Source of the DNA: Laspinema palackyanum D2c
GTDB lineage: Bacteria > Cyanobacteriota > Cyanobacteriia > Cyanobacteriales > Laspinemataceae
Assembly: GCF_025370875.1 (NCBI RefSeq)
Contig: NZ_JAMXFD010000017.1
Span: 62,001-126,000, forward strand
Length of the DNA stretch: 64,000 bases
Reading direction: 5' to 3'
Shown piece by piece: positions 50,021-59,014 of the stretch (its first letter is position 1; each line of letters starts with the position of its first letter). A model generated the notes under the pieces. It made no database searches. It was not told where the DNA came from and worked only from the letters and a program-made list of their open reading frames with translations. A program made the position numbers and the translations under genes.

Positions 50021-50779
50021 TTAATCACCCATCAAATCCAAAACCTGAATTTGCCAGTGAATCTGAGCGCCGCTCCATTGGTCTTTGGTCGCCAGATAAA
50101 CCTGACCATATTCGTGACCAGCTTCGGTGAGTTGCCAAATGGGTTTTTTCCCAGAGCGATCGCGATATTGGAGTCCGAGGTCTTCGAGCTTGGCGTTGAC
50201 TTGTCGAGCCGATAGGGGAGGGTCGAGTTTTGCTCCCAGTTGCGTGGGAGTCAGCCCAACCGACTCCAGCGGGTTTTCTGCGCCGAGTAGCTTTTTCCCC
50301 AGTTCCGCCATGTCTTTGAGTTCGGGATTATACTTTGCTACCGTGTCGAGCTTGACTTGCCGTAGTAACACCGGATTGATGCCCATGTCTGAGAGCATCT
50401 GTTCCAGCGCATTCAGTTTTTCCGCCAGTGGCAGGGGTTGCGGTTTTTCGGGAATGGAATAGGAACCTGTTTTGCGGATAGCCGGGATGACTTCGTGGGT
50501 GAGCCAGCGCTTGAACCGTTTGGCGACGGCTTTGCGGGAGGAAAGTACCAGCGAGTAGAGTCCGGACTCGTTCACCGCAAGCACTTCTTGTTCTCCACCA
50601 AGGGTATCGATTAAAACTATACCCTTCTCATCATCATCCAATCGGCGTAATGTATCGCTGACATTCTTAATCTCCAACACCTCGCAGACATCCTGAGCAA
50701 TCCACTCAGGGTTCTCCGGTGTCCCGATACAGCGCACCTGATGGCCCTCAAAGCCAAAAACTGCTAGATTGTTATTCAT
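50021..50779 (-). CDS. BRO-N family protein, phage antirepressor-like (252 aa)
   Basis: NLAVFGFEGHQVRCIGTPENPEWIAQDVCEVLEIKNVSDTL and VNESGLYSLVLSSRKAVAKRFKRWLTHEVIPAIRKTGSY are the BRO-N signature (residues 4-105). The C-terminal domain (PTQLGAKLDPPLSARQVNAKLEDLGLQYRDRSGKKPIWQLTEAG) has an HTH and a winged turn as in antirepressor C-termini. These proteins counter repressors or bind DNA. A 14-bp motif shared with the next small gene lies upstream. Confidence 0.88.
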   Translation of the reverse strand: MNNNLAVFGFEGHQVRCIGTPENPEWIAQDVCEVLEIKNVSDTLRRLDDDEKGIVLIDTLGGEQEVLAVNESGLYSLVLSSRKAVAKRFKRWLTHEVIPAIRKTGSYSIPEKPQPLPLAEKLNALEQMLSDMGINPVLLRQVKLDTVAKYNPELKDMAELGKKLLGAENPLESVGLTPTQLGAKLDPPLSARQVNAKLEDLGLQYRDRSGKKPIWQLTEAGHEYGQVYLATKDQWSGAQIHWQIQVLDLMGD

Positions 50780-50851
50780 GTTAACTGCTCAATAAAGTTG
50801 ACAAGCTCCTGGGGTGTTCGCAGCATCCCCGGAGCATTATCTTTAGTTTAA

Positions 50852-50865
50852 CTGCCATACTATCT
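50852..50865 (-). promoter_or_regulatory. 14-bp motif shared by BRO and its neighbour, copy 1
   Basis: AGATAGTATGGCAG on the minus strand, 72 bases before the BRO start. The identical sequence at 51059-51072 lies 18 bases before the 56-aa gene. Confidence 0.6.
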
Positions 50866-50869
50866 AGCG

Positions 50870-51040
50870 TCAACCCTCTTGAGAAAATTTGAGGGCAAGG
50901 GCTTCTAGTAGGGTTTCGACGATGGGGATAGCTTCATCGGGTAGTTCGCCAATTAGTTCTGCTGCTCTGACTTTCGAGTGTTTGATGTACAGCCGCTTAC
51001 CCCGACCGCTCGGGGGTCTTCCTCCTGGATGTTTGCTCAT
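50870..51040 (-). CDS. Small basic DNA-binding-like protein (56 aa)
   Basis: ATG 51040 opens MSKHPGGRPPSGRGKRLYIK; GGRPPSGRG resembles an AT-hook. A helical C-terminus (VRAAELIGELPDEAIPIVETLLEALA) may dimerise. Located upstream of BRO on the same strand and sharing a 14-bp motif. Proteins of this look are frequent on cyanobacterial plasmids. Confidence 0.6.
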   Translation of the reverse strand: MSKHPGGRPPSGRGKRLYIKHSKVRAAELIGELPDEAIPIVETLLEALALKFSQEG

Positions 51041-51058
51041 GATTTCTCGTTGGTTACT

Positions 51059-51072
51059 CTGCCATACTATCT
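51059..51072 (-). promoter_or_regulatory. 14-bp motif, copy 2
   Basis: AGATAGTATGGCAG on the minus strand, 18 bases before ATG 51040. Confidence 0.6.
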
Positions 51073-51227
51073 TGACATATTTCGAGGCATTATGACAGTG
51101 GCGGGGGTGGCGCTGGCCTGGGAAAATAACCGAAAAAAAATCAACTTTTATCAACCCAGCCCCACCCGAACGAAAACCTATCAACGAGTTTTACACTCTT
51201 ACCTATAACCTGTTTACGAGTCGAGTC

Positions 51228-52313
51228 ATGGTCAAACCGAAAGGAGGCAGAGGCAAGAAAGCGCCATACCCAACCAAGCAGATGCGGGTCCCGGTGCCGT
51301 TGGAATCGCAGGTGATGGAACTGTGCGATCGCTACCGTGAATTTATCGAAGCTGGGGGCAATCCCGACGAACCGCCATCGATGCTGGAGTCTCGTTTGTT
51401 CTCGGGGGACACGGGTCGATCGCAATTAATAGAAAAGTTCGCTCCCCTGGCGTTCGAGGCGATCGGGATAACGGGGGAAGACTGGGCGATTCGGCTGGAT
51501 GAGTTTTTGGCGGAATTGGCTCTTGCGATCGCAACCATCAAGCAGCAGAACGAACCCGAACCGGAGCCTGAACCTGAGCCTGAACCTGAACCTGAGCCTG
51601 AACCTGAACCTGAGCCAGCCCAACCGCGCTCGAAACACGAAAAAATCTGGGACGAGTTGAACGAACGGCAACGGACGTATCTCAAGCAAATTTTCGAGAT
51701 TGACCAGAAACGGGAGGAGTCCGAACGGGGTGCATGGAATAGCGGCGGTCGTCCCAGACCCGCTGATGAGTGGCGCTGGATAGAGTATTTGGAGCTATTT
51801 GGGAATTCCTCCGAACTCAGGCAGAAACTCAAAACAGCCAAGGTGGTTGACCCGGGAACTGGCAGCACCTTCAAGGCACTTGCCACCCGCAAACTCATCG
51901 AAATTGACTATTGTTATGAGGTTTCAGACTGGTTCAAGTGCAAGCTGACTCGGTTGGGTCGTGCCGTCGTGCGGGCGGGTTTGGGTGTTCAGTCGGTGAA
52001 AAAGCTACCCCCAAGGACGCTCCGGGAGTATCAGTGGAAAGCGTTGGTGAGCGCGTGGAATGCTGGGGATGACGGATTGATGGCAGACGGGGAACGTACA
52101 GCAGACTATGGCGGCCACAGTTGGCAGTATTGTTGGCTACGGCTGCGGGATTGGAATGGGAGATATGGCAAGAATGGGCTAGTTCAGGAATTCCGCAAAG
52201 ACTGGAAATACTCCTGTCTAGGAATCACGGAAGAAGGACGCAACTTTTATCGCGAAAACTGGCAGAAATATCGCAAACTCTATCCGGAAGTGGAAGCGCC
52301 AGAACCCGAGTGA
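51228..52313 (+). CDS. Unknown protein with Glu-Pro repeat (361 aa)
   Basis: The basic N-terminus (MVKPKGGRGKKAPYPTKQMRVPVPLESQVMELCDRYREFIEAGG) resembles a ribbon-helix-helix-like DNA-binding start. A linker of about twelve EP dipeptides (110-132) follows. The C-terminal 220 residues are basic, helical and Trp/Arg-rich (WKALVSAWNAGDDGLMADGE). The overall form suits a plasmid DNA-binding protein. Family unknown. The EP repeat DNA is a hexamer-type tandem repeat. Confidence 0.65.
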   Translation: MVKPKGGRGKKAPYPTKQMRVPVPLESQVMELCDRYREFIEAGGNPDEPPSMLESRLFSGDTGRSQLIEKFAPLAFEAIGITGEDWAIRLDEFLAELALAIATIKQQNEPEPEPEPEPEPEPEPEPEPEPAQPRSKHEKIWDELNERQRTYLKQIFEIDQKREESERGAWNSGGRPRPADEWRWIEYLELFGNSSELRQKLKTAKVVDPGTGSTFKALATRKLIEIDYCYEVSDWFKCKLTRLGRAVVRAGLGVQSVKKLPPRTLREYQWKALVSAWNAGDDGLMADGERTADYGGHSWQYCWLRLRDWNGRYGKNGLVQEFRKDWKYSCLGITEEGRNFYRENWQKYRKLYPEVEAPEPE

Positions 52314-52343
52314 ATCGGATGCTTTTGAGTTAGAATTCGTCTT

Positions 52344-53258
52344 CTAATCTTGACCGTTTGGTTTTCGATTTGTTGGAAGTTCGTTAGCTTGATTGAGTTC
52401 CGACAACATCCGAGGAGGTCCTATATCTTCAAGTTGATAGCCATGCGGATAACTTCTGAGTTGACTGTCCGCAAAAAAGTCAGGGTAGCGTCTGGGTGGC
52501 AGCCACTGGGAAATCCAACTGCGCCACTTCAGGCCATTTTCGACGAAGTTGCGGCTCACTTGCGGCGGACTAGACCAACCGAACGCTCTGAGCATTGACT
52601 CATCAAATAAACCTAAAACGTAAGGTTTCAAGAGCGCACGAGTTGGAGGCGGAAACCAACTTAAAAATAAATTGACCGTTGCTTCTCCCACTCGCCGGTT
52701 ACTATCGGAGTAGGCAAAATATTCTTGTTCATAATTGTGGTTAAATTGAGCAAATTCCTCGTAGGTGGCAGGAATGTTCTGGATATCCATTTTTTGACCC
52801 ACCGCTTGCCAAAAATAGAAGATAGCTAACTTTTCAGTTTCACTAAACAACCGCCAACCAAAACGCTCATTCCACCGAATCGGTTCGTAGATAAAGCTCG
52901 AAAGAACGTAGAGAAAATCTTCGTTGCTGATAGGAAAATGTCCATGAATCGCATTCATCCGCCGAATTGAAGCTTGACCCTGTTCGCTGTCGTGACCCCA
53001 TTTGAACAGGAGAGCCACTAGCAAACCCGTATCATCGTAGCGTTTTTGGGTATGCTGATAGAACTCGCCGGTGCGGTCGAGGAGTCGAGAAATGCTTGGG
53101 ACGCAGTAGGTTTTGAGCAAGGCTAGTTCTAGCGCACGGGTAACATCCCAGGGAAATTCATACCCTATCAACAGGTGACAAATCTGGCAATGCTCGGTTA
53201 CCGGGTCGAGTTGTTGAATCTGACGAAGGCGCTCATCACGAAAGTCAAGCCAGGACAT
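52344..53258 (-). CDS. MpaB-like oxygenase-family protein, DUF2236 (304 aa)
   Basis: The pattern FPWDVTRALELALLKTYCVPSISRLLDRTGEFYQHTQKRYDDTGLL, HGHFPISNEDFLYVLSSFIYEPIRWNERFGWR and YEEFAQFNHNYEQEYFAY matches the MpaB/DUF2236 (rubber oxygenase-related) family, heme-containing in studied members. Conserved His and Arg positions are present. A stand-alone copy between repeats; substrate unknown. Confidence 0.78.
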   Translation of the reverse strand: MSWLDFRDERLRQIQQLDPVTEHCQICHLLIGYEFPWDVTRALELALLKTYCVPSISRLLDRTGEFYQHTQKRYDDTGLLVALLFKWGHDSEQGQASIRRMNAIHGHFPISNEDFLYVLSSFIYEPIRWNERFGWRLFSETEKLAIFYFWQAVGQKMDIQNIPATYEEFAQFNHNYEQEYFAYSDSNRRVGEATVNLFLSWFPPPTRALLKPYVLGLFDESMLRAFGWSSPPQVSRNFVENGLKWRSWISQWLPPRRYPDFFADSQLRSYPHGYQLEDIGPPRMLSELNQANELPTNRKPNGQD

Positions 53259-53369
53259 AAGACAATGGTCGGTCCAACAATAAAGTTTATCTATCTTATA
53301 TCCGTTTCCTGAAGATGAGCTACAGATGCGGCTGTGGCTCTCAGCTTAATCAGGGTAGTTCGAGGGTGC

Positions 53370-53430
53370 GGGTTGCACTTGGATAGCGTATGGAAGCGCC
53401 TCGACCGGAATGAATCGGATGCCTTCCACA
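53370..53430 (+). other. Remnant resembling the end of the 51228 gene
   Basis: TATGGAAGCGCC and GAATGAATCGGATGCC repeat the 3' end of the EP-repeat gene (GTGGAAGCGCC and GAGTGAATCGGATGC near 52292-52322). The MpaB-like gene lies between the copies, which suggests insertion or duplication of this end. Confidence 0.5.
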
Positions 53431-53458
53431 ATGCGATCGCTCTCAATCACCCGTCAAT

Positions 53459-53492
53459 CAAAAGCCCCGGCTGTTTGTTACCAGGGCTTTTT
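53459..53492 (+). terminator. Terminator
   Basis: AAAGCCC (53461-53467) and GGGCTTT (53484-53490), then TT. Between the remnant and the 53551 gene; it does not clearly belong to a gene. Confidence 0.65.
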
Positions 53493-53550
53493 AAGGAGAT
53501 TGAGATAATGAGCATTGCGATCTAAGAAATGGCAGAACATTCACCGAGGA

Positions 53551-53961
53551 TTATTCCTCAATTGAGTTCGTAAAAGAAAAGCTGATTTCGGCATGGTCGC
53601 CGCCGCCTGTTTCTGTATTACGCAGATTGACACCATGATGGGCTGGAACACCTCCCTTGGGTACGGTAAAGGTGACGACTTTCTCATCTTCTAAATCGTC
53701 AGTATTCTCCGTAGTCCCCTCGAACAGTTTGGCATTCCCTTCGATCTGGACTTCTCCAGTACCAACGACTCGGGCCGTCAATGTGACCTCAACACGACAC
53801 TCACCGCCCCAGCGCACGTGAGGGATCTCTAACGCGACTGCGGGCTGATTTTCGCTGAGGGCCATCGTCACGGTGTGCGAACGGTGAACCTTTTCATCTG
53901 AACCCCAGGTTTCATCGTCGGTTCCGTTGATAATAACCGTCCCGGATAATCTTCGAGCCAT
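53551..53961 (-). CDS. Unknown beta-rich protein (136 aa)
   Basis: The protein is almost entirely strand-forming (GTVIINGTDDETWGSDEKVHRSHTVTMALSE, CRVEVTLTARVVGTGEVQIEGNAKLFEG) with acidic loops and no signal peptide. It looks like a small beta sandwich, possibly a structural or carbohydrate-binding module. No family recognised. Confidence 0.6.
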   Translation of the reverse strand: MARRLSGTVIINGTDDETWGSDEKVHRSHTVTMALSENQPAVALEIPHVRWGGECRVEVTLTARVVGTGEVQIEGNAKLFEGTTENTDDLEDEKVVTFTVPKGGVPAHHGVNLRNTETGGGDHAEISFSFTNSIEE

Positions 53962-54136
53962 AAAACTTTCTCCTGTATCTTACTGCCAGCATCATTCTGT
54001 TGGTCTCAAAGTTATCCGGGAAAATACGCAAGGAAACCATCCAGGGTGAGTTAGTTCCGTTAGGCGATCGCATCCGACGGAGAGAACGACAAACCCGACC
54101 CTTCGATATCCCAAGAACAGCACAAGAGCATTCACG

Positions 54137-55144
54137 TTACGCGTCCGATTCTTGTTGGGCTTTAACCGGACGGGGTTTGGGCTTTGGCTTGCTTGGTTTG
54201 GCCTGCTTTTCCTTGGCCTTGGAGGGAGTGGCGTTTGACTTAGAGGGGTTGGCCTTCTTTTTTTTCTGCTTTTGGACGGTGGCTTTATCGTCGTTAGATG
54301 CCTTGAAAAACTTAGGCGCTTTCTCTAACGGTGGCGCGAGTAATGCCACAAACTCAAACCCGTCTTTTGCCGGGATAAACTTGGCTTTGAGTTGTAGAAA
54401 CAGCGGACGACCTTGCTCCTCTTTTTCAAGTTTAGGATTGAATCGGAATGGCTTAAAGGGCGCGTCTTTCCATATCACCGGAATATGGGCCGCCTTCATG
54501 AAATTGACCTTTTTTTTAGCCGCAACTGTTTCATCTAATTTTTTCAAATTCTGGTGAATGGTTTCGTCAAAATTGCGGAACACCGAAATGACCGGAACGC
54601 GACAAACCGGAATAAATTGCCATAACCCCGACAACTTAAATTCAAAATCTTCTAGCTGCATGGAGATGGCGGACGAGGCTGGGTCTTTCTCGAACCCAAC
54701 CAACTGAAAAGCAAGCTGATGGGGTTGGTCCGGCTTGGGGAAGTGCATCACCTTCGGATAGACAATCAGCCGTTGCGTGGCGATTCCCGACTGTTTTATC
54801 TCTAGTTTTAAGGCGACCATCGCCGACATTAACCGGGGCTTAAACAAGAGTCGATATTCCTTACCCCCCACCGTCACTGTGGACATAATACTATCATCCT
54901 CAAAGCTAACCTCACAGGGGAGGATGCCGACGGCTTGAAAAAAGGCGCTAGGGGTTTCCGGTTCCTGTTCCGTTGTTTCAGCCGCTTCTAACTCGGCTGG
55001 CGGTGGAGTTGGAGTTGGTTCAGTAATTTCTAAATTGGTTGGCGGTTGAGTTGTTTCAGCCGCTTCTAACTCGGCTGGCGGTGGAGTTGATTCAGCCGTT
55101 TCTAACTCGGCTGGAGTAGGTTCTAGTTTGGCTTTATCGGTCAT
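54137..55144 (-). CDS. Unknown protein with Pro-repeat head and Lys-rich tail (335 aa)
   Basis: An N-terminal repeat (PPPAELEAAETTQ-like, three copies, residues 8-60) precedes a folded centre (FEDDSIMSTVTVGGKEYRLLFKP, KVMHFPKPDQPHQLAFQLVGF) and a Lys/Pro/Ser tail (KKKKANPSKSNATPSKAKEK) of nucleic-acid-binding character. No signal peptide. Function unknown. Confidence 0.6.
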   Translation of the reverse strand: MTDKAKLEPTPAELETAESTPPPAELEAAETTQPPTNLEITEPTPTPPPAELEAAETTEQEPETPSAFFQAVGILPCEVSFEDDSIMSTVTVGGKEYRLLFKPRLMSAMVALKLEIKQSGIATQRLIVYPKVMHFPKPDQPHQLAFQLVGFEKDPASSAISMQLEDFEFKLSGLWQFIPVCRVPVISVFRNFDETIHQNLKKLDETVAAKKKVNFMKAAHIPVIWKDAPFKPFRFNPKLEKEEQGRPLFLQLKAKFIPAKDGFEFVALLAPPLEKAPKFFKASNDDKATVQKQKKKKANPSKSNATPSKAKEKQAKPSKPKPKPRPVKAQQESDA

Positions 55145-55325
55145 TGTTCCGGCTGGTTTTTATCTGCTAATATGATAACTAAATTTGCCAGATTCAGTTA
55201 GGAATTACGGAAGTTTTTTAGTTGGTGTTTGTGTGGCTATGGTGCTGAGTCAGTAACCAGTCGCCTCTGTTGTCAAGCGTCTTATGTTGTCCTTTAATGT
55301 AGTCCTTTACCAGAGGAGTATGGAA

Positions 55326-55874
55326 ATGTCTAAGTTTTGGCCCGCAATCTTGTCCGTGGCGATCGCCTTACCTGCTCAGGCCGATGTTCCCATTTCTCGG
55401 ATTGTAAGCGAAGGGTTGGGGACCCACGGAATCAACCTGGGCAGCTTCAGTATGATTGTCCCCGGCGACCCCCAGACCCCGGCTTACGGGTCCGGTAGCC
55501 GACTCAGGCAATATCATATTCATGCGGCGAAAATGGTCGAGATTACGGCTTATTACTGTAACCAAAGTGATAAGCCACCTGAACAATTTGCCCGGTGGGA
55601 CTACAGAACGGAAGTTACAGAGGAGACCATCGAACTCGATATCTCTTGTCCCCTAGCGCTTTCGATTGCCGAAACTTACGGTACTGGCAGAACCGAAAGC
55701 ACCAACCTCACCCTAGAAATCCACCCCGGACCCGACGACCCCAGGGTCATCGAAAGCTATATACATAGGGTACAGTGGGTGGAGACCGTCGTTGAGGTCC
55801 CCACATTGCAAATCGTTGGCCCCAAAATCGACCAATGGCTGAACTATGTCGATAACGAACTGCTGCCGAATTAG
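55326..55874 (+). CDS. Exported protein with signal peptide (182 aa)
   Basis: ATG 55326 opens MSKFWPAILSVAIALPAQA, a signal peptide with cleavage after AQA, before DVPISR. The mature part is strand-rich with two cysteines (YYCNQ, ISCPL). GAGGAG lies before the ATG. Likely periplasmic or secreted; no family recognised. Confidence 0.7.
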   Translation: MSKFWPAILSVAIALPAQADVPISRIVSEGLGTHGINLGSFSMIVPGDPQTPAYGSGSRLRQYHIHAAKMVEITAYYCNQSDKPPEQFARWDYRTEVTEETIELDISCPLALSIAETYGTGRTESTNLTLEIHPGPDDPRVIESYIHRVQWVETVVEVPTLQIVGPKIDQWLNYVDNELLPN

Positions 55875-55957
55875 CGTTAATTTGTGAGGTGACCGCTCCG
55901 CTTCGATTGGGGGTCAGTTCCAGCATAAAATGATGGCTTTTTTGAGCGATCGCCTAT

Positions 55958-56923
55958 TCAACCCAACCCAAAACCCAACTTCTGCACCGCTGCCCGTTTC
56001 GTCTCTTCACCTCTGCGGTCATAGCGGGCCGTGGTTCCGATATTGCTATGTCCGACCAACTGCTGCACCGTCACGATATCCACTCCTTTATCTAGCAGAT
56101 TACTGATAAACGTCCGCCGAAAGTCATGGGCCGAGAACGTTTCGAGTCCAGCCACCTTCCCCCATTCTTGCAACCGCAATGCGATCGCCTCGCTGGTAAT
56201 CCTCCGGTCTGGGACAATCTCGCCCCACCATTGACAGGGGTAAAAAAGTGGCCCCGACCGTCGTCCCCGGAGCGCCACCCAGTTTTCCAGCAACTCCAAT
56301 CCACCCGGAATCAGATAAGTTTGGCGGTATTTTTTCCCTTTGCCCTGGCGAACAAAAAGCCCGCCGGTGGTGAAATCGCAATCGCCGTAATCCAGCGCGG
56401 CAACTTCAGCCCGTCGTAGTCCCGCACAGAAACAGGCGATCGCCGCTGCATCCCGAGTCCCGATCGCCGTCTCTGATTCTTGGCACACTTTCAGCAGGGC
56501 TTTGATTTCCTCAGTCTTTAGCAGGCGGCCCCGTAACGGAGCATCCCCGGGAATCCGGTCAATGGATACCGCATCCTCATAGTCATCGGCATCTATCAGC
56601 CTCAACTTGCGGGCTGTTTTCAAAACTTGCCTGACTGCCGAGAGTTTCAAATTGGCGGTTGACGGCGGGTGAGTTTCGAGAAGAATTGCCCGGAGTGCTG
56701 CGGTGTGTTCGTAACGCAACTTGGACCAATCCAACGTCAGGCGATCGCACTGACCGGCACTCAAAACCCGAGCGCACCAATTCAAGTTATGACCCATCGT
56801 GCGGCGGCTACTTTCAGCAAGCTGACTGAGATAGACCGCAGCCGGGTGACGAGTTAAGGGCAACGGCTTCACCAGTGCCAACGGGTGCGGATGTTCGGCG
56901 GATTCTAGGCGTAATAAATTCAT
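55958..56923 (-). CDS. Tyrosine recombinase/integrase (321 aa)
   Basis: All catalytic residues are visible: R170 (GLRRAE), a Lys in GKGKKYR near 195-200, H266 and R269 (HDFRR), H292 (GHSNIGTT) and Y301. The N-terminal core-binding domain is normal. 321 aa is typical of XerC/D-type or plasmid resolvase-like recombinases. It could resolve dimers or integrate the element. I found no clear att site beside it. Confidence 0.93.
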   Translation of the reverse strand: MNLLRLESAEHPHPLALVKPLPLTRHPAAVYLSQLAESSRRTMGHNLNWCARVLSAGQCDRLTLDWSKLRYEHTAALRAILLETHPPSTANLKLSAVRQVLKTARKLRLIDADDYEDAVSIDRIPGDAPLRGRLLKTEEIKALLKVCQESETAIGTRDAAAIACFCAGLRRAEVAALDYGDCDFTTGGLFVRQGKGKKYRQTYLIPGGLELLENWVALRGRRSGPLFYPCQWWGEIVPDRRITSEAIALRLQEWGKVAGLETFSAHDFRRTFISNLLDKGVDIVTVQQLVGHSNIGTTARYDRRGEETKRAAVQKLGFGLG

Positions 56924-57165
56924 GGAGCCGCTCTCCCGAACGACTGGGGATATTCAAATCGTCGCATAGCCGGGAGGATTTTAGAGAAACTGCCATGCTC
57001 AGGTAAACGCTTATTTCCATAAGTCTGACCGACGCAAACCAGTCAACTAGACCATTCCAACGAATTGATGGTCGTGCTGTAAATGGGTTGGAAATGGCAT
57101 GGAATTCGATGCCAAATCAGCGGCTATGATGAAGGAGTCAGGCACAACTACAGCACGGAGTCAGC

Positions 57166-57621
57166 ATGACACCGCCAACTAGACGGATTGTGGGCTATTT
57201 GCCGGTGGAATACCACAACCGGCTTAGGCAGTACATGGAAGAACAGAACCTAGGCGAGAGTGCGGCCCTGGTCCAGATTTTGCGCGAGTTTTTTGATGGC
57301 AGACAGAAGAATCCCGAACTCGACGCACTCAAGTCCGAACTGGTCCAGTTAAAGCAACGGATGGCAGTGGTGGAAGCTGTGCTGAGTTCCGGTGGCAGAG
57401 GTGGCAGAGGACGGAGCCTTCCCCCGATGATGAGCGAACCGATTAAACCGAAAGCATTGACCACAGCAGAACTCGCCGAACGATTGAAGGTCACACCCCA
57501 GGAAGTTGACGAAGCGGTGATCCAGGGTGTCGAGCAATTCAAGAAGTGGAGCCGCAGTCGCGATCCAGCTTTGATTCGCTGGGAGAAACGGGGGGAATTA
57601 TTTCACCAAGTGGAGCGGTGA
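57166..57621 (+). CDS. RHH/coiled-coil DNA-binding-like protein (151 aa)
   Basis: The start (MTPPTRRIVGYLPVEYHNRLRQYMEEQNLGESAALVQILREFFDG) has the strand-helix-helix pattern of ribbon-helix-helix proteins. A coiled-coil (LDALKSELVQLKQRMAVVEAVL) and a C-terminal HTH-like segment (TTAELAERLKVTPQEVDEAVIQG) follow. TGGCAT/ATGCCA at 57095-57114 upstream is operator-like. It resembles small plasmid partition or addiction regulators. Confidence 0.65.
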   Translation: MTPPTRRIVGYLPVEYHNRLRQYMEEQNLGESAALVQILREFFDGRQKNPELDALKSELVQLKQRMAVVEAVLSSGGRGGRGRSLPPMMSEPIKPKALTTAELAERLKVTPQEVDEAVIQGVEQFKKWSRSRDPALIRWEKRGELFHQVER

Positions 57622-57917
57622 GGCGGGGGGAAAAGGCGACTGCATAGCATTTCCTTGAGGAGAATCGCATCTGGACTCATCGTGCCAAACTGAAAAGATT
57701 TACAGATTACAAGTCAGTGTTGAGTCAGGCTTTTTGCGATCGCCTCCGGCATAGCTGGTGCTTACCGCCAAACATCTGCTTGAGGAGAATCACCTGTGAA
57801 CGAACCCAGCCAAAGTGAAATGGTTTACAGTTTCTGAGGCTAGTGTTGCGAGGGGGGCGAGGTTCACAACAGCATTCTTTTCTTAGACTTAGTGGAGCCA
57901 TTGTCAATCCTAGGACC

Positions 57918-57978
57918 GGGTGAACACAAGTCGGCTTATTTATAAGAGATGACTTTGACACAGGACTTGTGTTCACCC
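57918..57978 (+). repeat. 61-bp palindromic element, copy 2
   Basis: GGGTGAACACAAGTC (57918-57932) and GACTTGTGTTCACCC (57964-57978) around a 31-base centre (GGCTTATTTATAAGAG and on). Same size and arms as copies 1 and 3. Confidence 0.85.
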
Positions 57979-58303
57979 CACAAAAGCATTGTCCTGTCTG
58001 GATTGTAGCGATTTCATCTCGGTTGATAGCAACGCCTTGAGTTTATGCTCGAATCCGACAACCGCGACTAGATTGGTGCTTTTCTTGGAGCGATCGCTTT
58101 GGTGGTTGGTTGACCAGTCGCCTCGAAGGAAGGACTCACAAATAGGGGCTTTCTGTTTTGGGTCGGGGTCAGTTCGGTGCGGATGCCGTGAAAGTGCAAA
58201 GGATTTCAGGTTGTGGCAACGGGTGCGGATGAAGTCGGGAAGCAGCGGGGGGATGGCGAAATCTTGCCGCATCCACAAAGGGGCTAGTTTTTCCATTGAG
58301 TCA

Positions 58304-58364
58304 GGGTGAACACAAGTGGCTATTTTTATAGCAAAGGCAGATTTGACCTGACTTGTGTTCACCC
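58304..58364 (+). repeat. 61-bp palindromic element, copy 3
   Basis: GGGTGAACACAAGT and the mirrored arm, with a centre (GGCTATTTTTATAGCAAAGG and on) aligned to copy 2 in the same orientation. 386 bases from copy 2. Confidence 0.85.
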
Positions 58365-58684
58365 TAGCAAAGTCTTACCCAGTCTCGATTAGAGCGATTT
58401 TGGTAGAGCAGGACGAGCGGAATGGGCGATCGGGTGCAACAGGCATCAAGGTTGTCCTTTTTAGGCGATCGGTCTCGGGCTAACTGGCCGATCGCAAGAA
58501 AGCATGAGCACGATTCCACTCAATCCCAAATAAGCCCCATGCTGAAACTGGAGGGGTCTTGTTGTGGTGGCGATCGGCACTGAGAATCTGGACGGATTGG
58601 CAAGTGGTTTATCGAAATAAGACTGAAATTGGGGGTCTAGCTTTGGTGGCGATTGCCTACGGCATAGCTCCGCTTACCGGCACT

Positions 58685-58933
58685 TCAAGCAGACTGTTGT
58701 TCGACCTTGAGCGCCTCAAGCAAGTTTTCGTCCGAATAGGATTTTTCCCAGTCGCCCTCTAGCTGAATCCGGACCGACTGAGCACCTCCATCCGGAGTGC
58801 AGACGACCCAATAAGCATCGCTGGCTCCTTTAACTTGAGCCGCTTCCCGGTTTTCTGGATTATCCGAAAGACCTGCATAAGCCTGAACACAACTCCAGGT
58901 GATTCCATCAGCATCCGTCACTTCTCTTGGCAT
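58685..58933 (-). CDS. Small acidic protein (82 aa)
   Basis: MPREVTDADGITWSCVQAYAGLSDNPENREAAQ and WVVCTPDGGAQSVRIQLEGDWEKSYSDENLLEAL. The DGITWSCVQAYAGL pattern with GDWE recurs in cyanobacterial small proteins of unknown function as far as I recall. Two cysteines; no signal. Confidence 0.6.
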   Translation of the reverse strand: MPREVTDADGITWSCVQAYAGLSDNPENREAAQVKGASDAYWVVCTPDGGAQSVRIQLEGDWEKSYSDENLLEALKVEQQSA

Positions 58934-59014
58934 TGTTTGATACTCCTCTTATTACTCCTAATCTAAGCCCCTTCGGTTTTTCATGCCTCTATCCCAATGT
59001 GGAAAAGCGATCGC

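Larger units (their letters stand above)
57622..58684. other. Gene-free repeat region
   Basis: No gene is supported. It contains two degenerate blocks of about 125 bp (near 57650 and 57780, sharing TTGAGGAGAATC, GTGAAA and TTTACAG), two 61-bp palindromes and HIP1 sites. 58370-58684 shows nothing further beyond GCGATCG sites. Confidence 0.5.

Noticed and set aside
57725-58362. Frames starting MNTS and containing TCVHP at the 61-bp palindromes
   Set aside because: The shared residues come from the palindrome arms themselves; the rest does not match between copies.
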